Shown in pieces: positions 1 through 4,425 of a stretch of 5,249 nt of DNA (positions are counted from its first letter, which is position 1; the number at the start of each line of letters is the position of its first letter). The notes beneath the pieces were generated by a model that had not been told where the DNA came from, ran no database searches, and worked only from the letters and a program-made list of their open reading frames with translations. The position numbers and the translations under genes are program-made. Location: positions 1 to 5,249 of the forward strand of contig JAUWZH010000194.1 in assembly GCA_030615435.1 (NCBI GenBank). Reading direction: 5' to 3'. This DNA comes from Candidatus Brocadiaceae bacterium (lineage in GTDB: Bacteria; Planctomycetota; Brocadiia; SM23-32).

Positions 1-25
1 GGTTCGAGTCCTGCCGGGCGTACCA
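1..25 (+). tRNA. tRNA gene, 3' end only (isotype uncertain, possibly Arg)
   Basis: The first 25 bases read as the end of a tRNA: last two bases of the T-stem 5' strand (GG), the seven-base T-loop TTCGAGT, T-stem 3' strand CCTGC, acceptor 3' strand CGGGCGT, discriminator A and a genome-encoded CCA at 23-25. The 5' part, including the anticodon, lies outside the window, so the isotype cannot be read. A 5' acceptor strand of GCGCCCG or ACGCCCG would be expected, and GCGCCCG is common in bacterial tRNA-Arg, so Arg is a weak guess. Bases 21-25 (TACCA) are also the outer end of a perfect inverted repeat. Confidence 0.85.
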
Positions 26-53
26 TTTCCGCTCTGCCGGAGCGGAAATGGTA
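21..53. repeat. Perfect 14-bp inverted repeat joined to the tRNA 3' end
   Basis: The arm TACCATTTCCGCTC (21-34) is exactly complementary to GAGCGGAAATGGTA (40-53), with a 5-base loop TGCCG; a T·G pair could close the loop further. The left arm begins inside the tRNA: it uses the last acceptor base, the discriminator and the CCA. No T-tract follows, so it is not a classic intrinsic terminator. As RNA, the hairpin would compete with the last acceptor-stem pair and sequester CCA in the precursor, so it could act as a processing or 3'-end signal. It could equally be the end of a palindromic intergenic repeat that sits against the tRNA. The structure is certain; its role is not. Confidence 0.8.
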
Positions 54-127
54 GAGCAGGCGAGCAGTGGAAAGTAGAACAGTAGAGAACGGCGAAACGG
101 CTCACCTGCTCAACTGTTCGCCTGTTC
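54..127. repeat. Imperfect inverted repeat made of 8-bp GARCAGNN units
   Basis: Left arm 54-68 (GAGCAGGCGAGCAGT) pairs with right arm 113-127 (ACTGTTCGCCTGTTC) over 15 positions. The only two departures are G-T pairs, which would be G·U in RNA. Both arms have 8-bp periodicity. The left side has GAGCAGGC (54-61) and GAGCAGTG (62-69), with degenerate copies GAACAGTA (77-84) and GAGAACGG (85-92). The right side has ACCTGCTC, AACTGTTC and GCCTGTTC in perfect 8-base phase (104-127). It follows the 21-53 palindrome with no spacer. This looks like a dispersed palindromic intergenic repeat or structured RNA rather than coding sequence. No transposase is present. Confidence 0.65.
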
Positions 128-429
128 AGAGCCCTCGCCAACGGTATGGCGATGTCGGGCTGTTGGCAACCTGAGTTCGGCCTTGCTCTGAAGCCACGTC
201 GGCAGGCCGCGATGCGCATGCAAAAGAGGGCCAGGGCGTGCCAGAACGCATCCCCTTCGGCCAGGAGAGCCTTGTCAACCCGGCGCGGCACGAGCGCTGC
301 TGCAAGTCCCGAGGGGCGAGGTACCCCGAGCAGTTCCTGTGCCTCGCCGACCGGGGGCGGATCCTCGTGGGGTCGCACCGGAGCGCAACGGGAACGAACA
401 CGACGGCGATCTGCGCCCTTCCATCGCAT

Positions 430-464
430 TTGACCTTCCATCCGGGACCGGGGCGCTGTAAAAT
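430..464 (+). promoter_or_regulatory. Weak promoter candidate for the HAD-YvcK gene
   Basis: TAAAAT (459-464) matches the -10 consensus at five of six bases and lies about 54 bases before the start codon, in an otherwise very GC-rich stretch. TTGACC (430-435) resembles a -35 box, but the spacing is 23 bases, well beyond the usual 16-18. The hexamer at the correct distance (436-441, TTCCAT) is poor. The -10 may be real with an activator-assisted or non-standard -35. Confidence 0.25.
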
Positions 465-507
465 GGGCGCCGTGCGGCGTCCATTCCGGGCAATTCGAAC
501 CTCTTAC

Positions 508-511
508 GGAG
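508..511 (+). promoter_or_regulatory. Ribosome binding site that sets the HAD-YvcK start
   Basis: GGAG lies directly against the in-frame ATG at 512, which leaves no spacer for that codon. It lies 6 bases before the second in-frame ATG at 518. This favours 518 as the true start and removes two residues from the longest open frame. Confidence 0.7.
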
Positions 512-517
512 ATGGTC

Positions 518-2221
518 ATGCGAGCATCGTTCGACGCGGTTATCTTCGACCTGGACGACACGTTGTTCGACTGCACCGGCTCCCTTGTGGAGGCCTCCCG
601 CCGGCGGGCCGCGGAGTCACTGGTGAAGGCGGGGCTGCCAATGTCCGTGGAGGAAGCCTTCAGCCTTCAGCGAGAACTCGCGGAGATACACGGCCCACAC
701 TTCCTGGTCTTTGACGAAATCGGGCGGCGCTACAACCTGGACGCAGATGCGCTCGAGGCCGCCTACAAGGCTTACAACAGCGACGAGGTGGGTGACGATA
801 TCACTCCTTTTCCGGACGTTGTCCCGACGCTGCAGATGCTGCGCCGGCAGGGAATCCTGTGTTTCCTGCTCACGGTGGGTCCTCATCGCAGGCAACAGGC
901 GAAGATCCGGAAGCTGGGCCTGGCTGACCGGTTCGACGACGTTCTGGTAAGCGACCTCGACCGGGGCGCCTTGATGAGCGAGTGCGTGCGCTATCTGCTG
1001 AACAAATACAGGCTCAGCCCCGCCGAAGTGCTCATCGTCGGCGATCGGCCCGGCGAGGAAATCCGAATCGGCAACGAACTCGGCATGGTCACGGCGCAGA
1101 TCCTGCGCGGCAGGTTCAGCGTCGCCGAACCGCGGGACCAGTTCGAAGTGCCGCACTATCGCATAAACCACCTCTTTCAGGTGCCGGCGATCCTGCGCCT
1201 GGCGGAGATGGGAAAGATGCCCGAAAGCCTGCGGATCGTGACCATCGGCGGGGGCACGGGGATGCCCATTGTCCTGGAAGGTTGCAAGGCCTACAGCCGG
1301 AACCTGACCGCCGTGGTCGCCGTGACGGACAGCGGACGCTCATCGGGACGGCTGCGCGAGGAGCTCGGCATGCTGGCTCCCGGAGACGTGCGCAACTGCC
1401 TGGTGGCCCTGAGTGAGCCGGGCGAGAAGGAACGCCGCCTCAACGAGCTGTTCCAGTACCGCTTTCGCAACGGCTCCTTGCAAGGGATGAGTGTGGGCAA
1501 CCTCATCATTGCGGCGATGACGGACATGACCGGCAGCTTCGAGAAAGGCATCAAAGTCATAAGCAGTCTGCTCAACATCCAGGGCAAGGTCCTTCCCCCT
1601 ACGGTGACGGACTGCCACATCTGTGCGGAACTGGAAGACGGAACTGTGGTCGAAGGGGAGGTCAACGTCCGTGCGCCGGGCAAACCGAGGATCAAGCGGG
1701 TCTTCCTGAAGCCTCCTAAGCCCGAAGCGCTCGACGAGACCGTGGAGGAAATCACAAACGCGGACATCATCGTGCTCGGCCCGGGGAGCCTTTTCACGAG
1801 CGTTCTGCCCAACGTCCTGGTCCCCGGCGTTCGCGAAGCCATCGTCCGTTCCCGCGCCGCCAAGTACTACGTCTGCAACATCATGACCCAGTCGGGCCAG
1901 ACCGACGGTTTCAGCGCCTCCGAGCATTACAAGACCCTGGCACGGCATCTGGGCGAGAATGTGGTGGATTGCATGGTGCTTAACTGCGCAAGCCCCGAGC
2001 CACACATCATGCAGCGATACAGGAAGGAAGGAGCCGAGCTCGTGGCCGCCGACCCCGCCCTGGAGGAGCTGGACGTGAGGGTCGTGCAGGGCGATCTCAT
2101 CGAGGAGAAACGCGCGCCGCAGGTGCTCTGGGAGAAACAGTACCTGCAACGCCACCACCCCCAGAAGCTCGGGGATACCCTCTGTCGTCTCTACGCGGAC
2201 ATGGAGCTGTTTCTGCCCTGA
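518..2221 (+). CDS. HAD-family hydrolase fused to a YvcK/CofD-like domain
   Basis: The protein has 567 residues and two complete domains. Residues 1-225 are a HAD-superfamily phosphatase: motif I FDLDDT with D11 and D13, a helical cap, motif II Thr119 (LLTVG), motif III Lys163, and motif IV GDRPGEE (175-181), where Glu takes the usual second Asp position. Residues 236-567 are a full-length YvcK/CofD-like domain: IGGGTG loop (243-248), DSGRSSGRLREELG (271-284), PGDVRNC (288-294), SVGN (325-328), GPGSLFTS (421-428) and CNIMTQSGQTDGFS (453-466). In the family, YvcK proteins bind UDP-sugars, support growth on gluconeogenic carbon and affect the cell envelope; CofD is the F420-pathway transferase. 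The fused HAD unit suggests coupled phosphate-ester chemistry, but the substrate is unknown. No signal peptide is seen, so it should be cytosolic. The start at 518 is chosen by GGAG spacing. The last 31 bases overlap the end of the convergent pyrF gene. The fold calls are secure; the reaction is not. Confidence 0.93.
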   Translation: MRASFDAVIFDLDDTLFDCTGSLVEASRRRAAESLVKAGLPMSVEEAFSLQRELAEIHGPHFLVFDEIGRRYNLDADALEAAYKAYNSDEVGDDITPFPDVVPTLQMLRRQGILCFLLTVGPHRRQQAKIRKLGLADRFDDVLVSDLDRGALMSECVRYLLNKYRLSPAEVLIVGDRPGEEIRIGNELGMVTAQILRGRFSVAEPRDQFEVPHYRINHLFQVPAILRLAEMGKMPESLRIVTIGGGTGMPIVLEGCKAYSRNLTAVVAVTDSGRSSGRLREELGMLAPGDVRNCLVALSEPGEKERRLNELFQYRFRNGSLQGMSVGNLIIAAMTDMTGSFEKGIKVISSLLNIQGKVLPPTVTDCHICAELEDGTVVEGEVNVRAPGKPRIKRVFLKPPKPEALDETVEEITNADIIVLGPGSLFTSVLPNVLVPGVREAIVRSRAAKYYVCNIMTQSGQTDGFSASEHYKTLARHLGENVVDCMVLNCASPEPHIMQRYRKEGAELVAADPALEELDVRVVQGDLIEEKRAPQVLWEKQYLQRHHPQKLGDTLCRLYADMELFLP

Positions 2222-3177
2222 TCCGCTCCGCCCCCGTGCGTTGCCCGCCAGATCTGTTGCCGCATCCGCTCGGCGGCGGACCGCACCGCCTCCTGCCAAC
2301 GCTCGAGGCCGAACTCCTCGGCGTAAGGCCCGCGCCGGAAAGCGTAAATGATATCACGTGAGGAACTCACCACGGCCCCCCGTCCGTGCCGGTCGAAAGC
2401 CCCCAGGACGTCCCGCACACCTCCCCCCTGCGCCCCGAAGCCCGGGATCAGGAACAACGAGTGCGGCATGATCCGACGCAGCGCCGCGAGTTCCTCCGGG
2501 AAGGTGGCCCCGGCCACGGCCCCTAACAGGCTATAGCGGCTGCTTCCCACGTAAGGACGGCCCCACTGCTCCACCAGCGCCCCGATGCGCTCATAAAGCG
2601 GCCGCCCGCCACAGGGCAGGTCCTGGATTTCCTTCGAGGAAGGATTGCTGGTCCTCACAAGCGCAAACACGCCGCATCCGGATCGTTCGGCGCGCTTCAG
2701 GAAGGGCCGCACGCCGTCGGAACCGAACAGAGGGTTGACCGTGAGGGCATCCGCGCGGAACTCCCCGGCGCCCTGCCAGTTGCCGGCCGCCGGACCCGAC
2801 AGGTGGGCCTCGGCGTAAGCCTCGGCGGTGCTGCCGATGTCGTTTCGCTTCACGTCCGCAATGACGAGCAAACCCCTGGTGTGTGCCTCACGGATCGTTT
2901 GCGCATAGGCGCGCAGACCCTCGCAGCCGAAGCGCTCGTAAAAAGCGATCTGCGGCTTAACCGCCACGGCAGCGCCGCAGACCGCATCCAGAACGTCCCG
3001 GTTGAAGCGCAGGATGGCGGAAGCAGCCGCCGCCGCCGTGCGGCCGTGCTCCTCGACAGCTTCCTGGAGGAGCTGCTCAGGCAGCTCTGAGATCCTCGGA
3101 TCAAGGCCGACTACAACCTGGCTCTGTTTCTGCTCCGCCGCCTCCAGACGTCTGTCGGCACAGTGTTCCCGGTTCAT
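2191..3177 (-). CDS. pyrF: Orotidine 5'-phosphate decarboxylase (type 2)
   Basis: This cytosolic enzyme converts OMP to UMP with loss of CO2, the last step of de novo pyrimidine synthesis. The 328-residue product shows the hallmarks of the longer type 2 subfamily: VVVGLDPR (21-28), VKPQIAFYE (73-81), and the catalytic segment ADVKRNDIGST (107-117) with Asp108, Lys110 and Asp113. Further signatures are DALTVNPLFGSDGVRPF (143-159), a GATFPEEL segment, IPGFGAQGG and a C-terminal SSSRDIIYAFRRG phosphate-binding region. The length is slightly above many family members, with about 30 loosely conserved residues after the final core helix. The ATG start fits the family's N-terminus. The nearest GGAG (3191-3194) is 13 bases away, longer than ideal, so translation may be coupled to the upstream pncA gene 33 bases away. 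The stop codon lies inside the 3' end of the convergent HAD-YvcK gene. Confidence 0.95.
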   Translation of the reverse strand: MNREHCADRRLEAAEQKQSQVVVGLDPRISELPEQLLQEAVEEHGRTAAAAASAILRFNRDVLDAVCGAAVAVKPQIAFYERFGCEGLRAYAQTIREAHTRGLLVIADVKRNDIGSTAEAYAEAHLSGPAAGNWQGAGEFRADALTVNPLFGSDGVRPFLKRAERSGCGVFALVRTSNPSSKEIQDLPCGGRPLYERIGALVEQWGRPYVGSSRYSLLGAVAGATFPEELAALRRIMPHSLFLIPGFGAQGGGVRDVLGAFDRHGRGAVVSSSRDIIYAFRRGPYAEEFGLERWQEAVRSAAERMRQQIWRATHGGGADQGRNSSMSA

Positions 3178-3210
3178 TTTCTGTCGCGCACTCCGAGGAG
3201 ATTCCCCCCC

Positions 3211-3834
3211 CTACGCTTTTCGCACCTGGTTCGACCGGACGAACCTAGCTCCGGCCTGCTGCATCTGCTGGCTCGCCTGAGCAACGTCGCCGGGCGTGAC
3301 ATCTATGCCACGGATGCCGTCCTCGATCACGAAGACCTCGAACCCGTTTTCCCGTCCGTCCAGCACCGTCGCCTTCACGCAGTAGTCGGTGGCCAGCCCG
3401 CCGATCCAGAGCCGCCGGATGCCATGTTTCTTCAGCAGGGCGAGGAGCTCCGGGGAGTCGAACCCCGAGTATGCCTCCCTCGTGGCGTCGGTCCCCTTGG
3501 CGATGAGGTGCTCGATGCGCGCGCCCTCCAGGTCCGGATGCAGCTCGGCGCCGGGCGTGTTCCGGACGCAGTGAGGGGGCCACGGCCCGCCCTGCGGCTC
3601 GAACGAGCAGTGATCGGGCGGATGCCAGTCGCGCGTGGCGAGCTTCAGCAGGCCCGCCGCACGCAGCCACTCGTTCAGGACCGGCACAACGTCGTCCCCG
3701 TCCGGCACGGCGAGCACCCCGCCCGGGCAGAAGTCCCGCTGCACGTCAACCACTATCAGCGCGTCCGTGCCGGCGTTGACCTGATGGGACTCGATCACGT
3801 CGAAATCTCTTCTCAAGAGGGCCTTATTGTGCAC
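3211..3834 (-). CDS. pncA: Nicotinamidase (isochorismatase-like hydrolase)
   Basis: The predicted reaction is hydrolysis of nicotinamide to nicotinate and ammonia in NAD salvage, in the cytosol. The 207-residue protein has the cysteine-hydrolase triad Asp30 (VVDVQRDFCPGG), Lys113 (AKGTD) and Cys152 (GGLATDYCVKAT). It also has the PncA-type metal site: Asp69, His71 and His75 in TRDWHPPDH, and His88 in WPPHC. The WPPHCV...TPGAELHP stretch is typical of true nicotinamidases rather than generic isochorismatases. The start is GTG, chosen because GAGGGG lies 5 bases upstream. It leaves about 24 residues before the first strand, longer than usual, and an in-frame GTG at codon 13 is the alternative start. 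The gene is upstream of pyrF on the same strand, 33 bases apart, and probably co-transcribed. A run of eight C on the plus strand follows the gene end at 3204-3211. Confidence 0.92.
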   Translation of the reverse strand: MHNKALLRRDFDVIESHQVNAGTDALIVVDVQRDFCPGGVLAVPDGDDVVPVLNEWLRAAGLLKLATRDWHPPDHCSFEPQGGPWPPHCVRNTPGAELHPDLEGARIEHLIAKGTDATREAYSGFDSPELLALLKKHGIRRLWIGGLATDYCVKATVLDGRENGFEVFVIEDGIRGIDVTPGDVAQASQQMQQAGARFVRSNQVRKA

Positions 3835-3839
3835 AATCG

Positions 3840-3845
3840 CCCCTC
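3840..3845 (-). promoter_or_regulatory. Ribosome binding site for pncA
   Basis: On the minus strand GAGGGG is followed by a 5-base spacer and the GTG at 3834-3832. It supports this GTG over the in-frame GTG twelve codons later, before which only a purine-rich GAGAAGAGA is seen. Confidence 0.55.
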
Positions 3846-3878
3846 AAACTTCAATGGCTGCTCGGCTCGTTGCCCTTC

Positions 3879-3907
3879 GCCGCCTTCAGCCTCTCGCTGA
3901 CGGCGGC
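3879..3907. repeat. 12-bp hairpin with one mismatch in the divergent pncA/DUF151 gap
   Basis: GCCGCCTTCAGC (3879-3890) pairs with GCTGACGGCGGC (3896-3907) around the loop CTCTC, with a single T-C mismatch. It lies about 40 bases upstream of the -35 of the DUF151 promoter and about 45 bases upstream of the pncA start on the other strand. No T-run follows on either strand, so it is not an intrinsic terminator. An operator for a dimeric regulator or a leader-RNA hairpin in the pncA transcript are both possible. Confidence 0.45.
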
Positions 3908-3946
3908 AAACCGTCCCCGTGGAGAAACAGGATGGAGGAGGCGACA

Positions 3947-3975
3947 TTGACGGCGCTCGGCCCCCCGCATAGAAT
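3947..3975 (+). promoter_or_regulatory. Sigma-70-type promoter for the DUF151 gene
   Basis: The -35 TTGACG (3947-3952) and the -10 TAGAAT (3970-3975) each match consensus at five of six bases and are separated by exactly 17 bases. Transcription would begin near 3982, giving a leader of about 36 bases before the ATG at 4018. This is the best promoter match I found in the window. It points away from pncA. Confidence 0.65.
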
Positions 3976-4005
3976 ACCAGTGAAAAGATCGTGCCGCATT
4001 GCCCC

Positions 4006-4010
4006 GGAGA
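4006..4010 (+). promoter_or_regulatory. Ribosome binding site of the DUF151 gene
   Basis: GGAGA with a 7-base spacer precedes the ATG at 4018. This selects 4018 over the in-frame GTG at 3991, which would lie only about 9 bases from the predicted transcription start and adds nine residues absent from the family core. Confidence 0.7.
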
Positions 4011-4017
4011 ACTGAAG

Positions 4018-4425
4018 ATGCCACTGGTGGAATGCCGACTGGCAAAGGTAGTCATGAGCGAGAACCACGAGCGCCAGGCCGTCGTGCTCGAAGAGAAAGA
4101 CGGCTCCCGCCGCTTCCCGATACTGATCGGGTTCTTTGAGGTCCTGGCCATTCACCGCTTCGTCAACAACGAAGTCCCCCCTCGCCCCCTCACCCACGAG
4201 CTGATCGGCAACATCTGCCGCGGCCTCGGCGTTACCATCGAAAGGGTGGTGATCAACGACCTGCGGGAGATGACCTTTTTCGCCCGCCTCGTGCTGAAGC
4301 AGAACGGCAAGACGTTCGACGTGGATAGCCGCCCCAGCGATGCCATCGCCCTGGCCGTTCAGATGGACGCGCCCATCTTCGTCGAAGAAGAAGTGATCCA
4401 GAAGGCCTCTCAGGACTTTGAGTAG
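4018..4425 (+). CDS. Bifunctional nuclease family protein (DUF151)
   Basis: A compact 135-residue cytosolic protein of the DUF151 family, named for members with combined RNase and DNase activity. The conserved core is intact: FPILIGFFEVLAI (33-45), RPLTHELIGNI (56-66), the stretch ERVVINDLREMTFFARL (75-91), DVDSRPSDAIALA (101-113), and a closing APIFVEEEV (118-126). The family is short and usually a single domain, so the gene appears complete; some homologues carry a C-terminal UVR domain, which is absent here. Nuclease activity for this protein is inferred from the family name; I see no separate catalytic signature to prove it. It has its own promoter and RBS and is divergent from pncA. Its last 16 bases overlap the end of the convergent kinase gene. 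The sequence style resembles planctomycete homologues as I remember them, which I could not verify. Confidence 0.92.
   Translation: MPLVECRLAKVVMSENHERQAVVLEEKDGSRRFPILIGFFEVLAIHRFVNNEVPPRPLTHELIGNICRGLGVTIERVVINDLREMTFFARLVLKQNGKTFDVDSRPSDAIALAVQMDAPIFVEEEVIQKASQDFE

Larger units (their letters stand above)
128..511. other. Gene-poor stretch upstream of the HAD-YvcK gene
   Basis: I see no convincing gene here. Open frames exist on both strands (for example 146-433 plus, 238-714 plus, 126-401 minus), but they overlap each other, are rich in Arg/Ser/Pro/Gly as expected of chance frames in GC-rich DNA, and show no recognisable motif. One runs well into the HAD-YvcK gene out of frame. A small hairpin, TCGCCA with TGGCGA around a 6-base loop, lies at 135-152. 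The last 80 bases probably carry the promoter and leader of the next gene. A decayed gene or small RNA in 130-430 cannot be excluded. Confidence 0.5.

Noticed and set aside
1..127. CRISPR array
   Set aside because: The repeated units are only 8 bp, in inverted as well as direct orientation, with no spacers and no cas genes.
126..401. Minus-strand open frame of 91 codons beside the tRNA element
   Set aside because: Its composition looks random, no motif is recognisable, it overlaps other equally open frames, and I noted no convincing ribosome site.
430..464. TTGACC and TAAAAT as a confident sigma-70 promoter
   Set aside because: The spacing of 23 bases is outside the normal range; kept only as a low-confidence candidate.
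1340..2299. Long minus-strand open frame opposite the YvcK domain
   Set aside because: It is a shadow of the plus-strand gene in GC-rich DNA; its translation is rich in His, Arg and Ala with no domain, while the plus frame has clear family motifs.
3289..3297. GCCGGGCGT, also in the tRNA end, as a possible attachment-site direct repeat
   Set aside because: Only 9 GC-rich bases match, it lies inside pncA, and a second copy occurs near 3550. No integrase gene is present.
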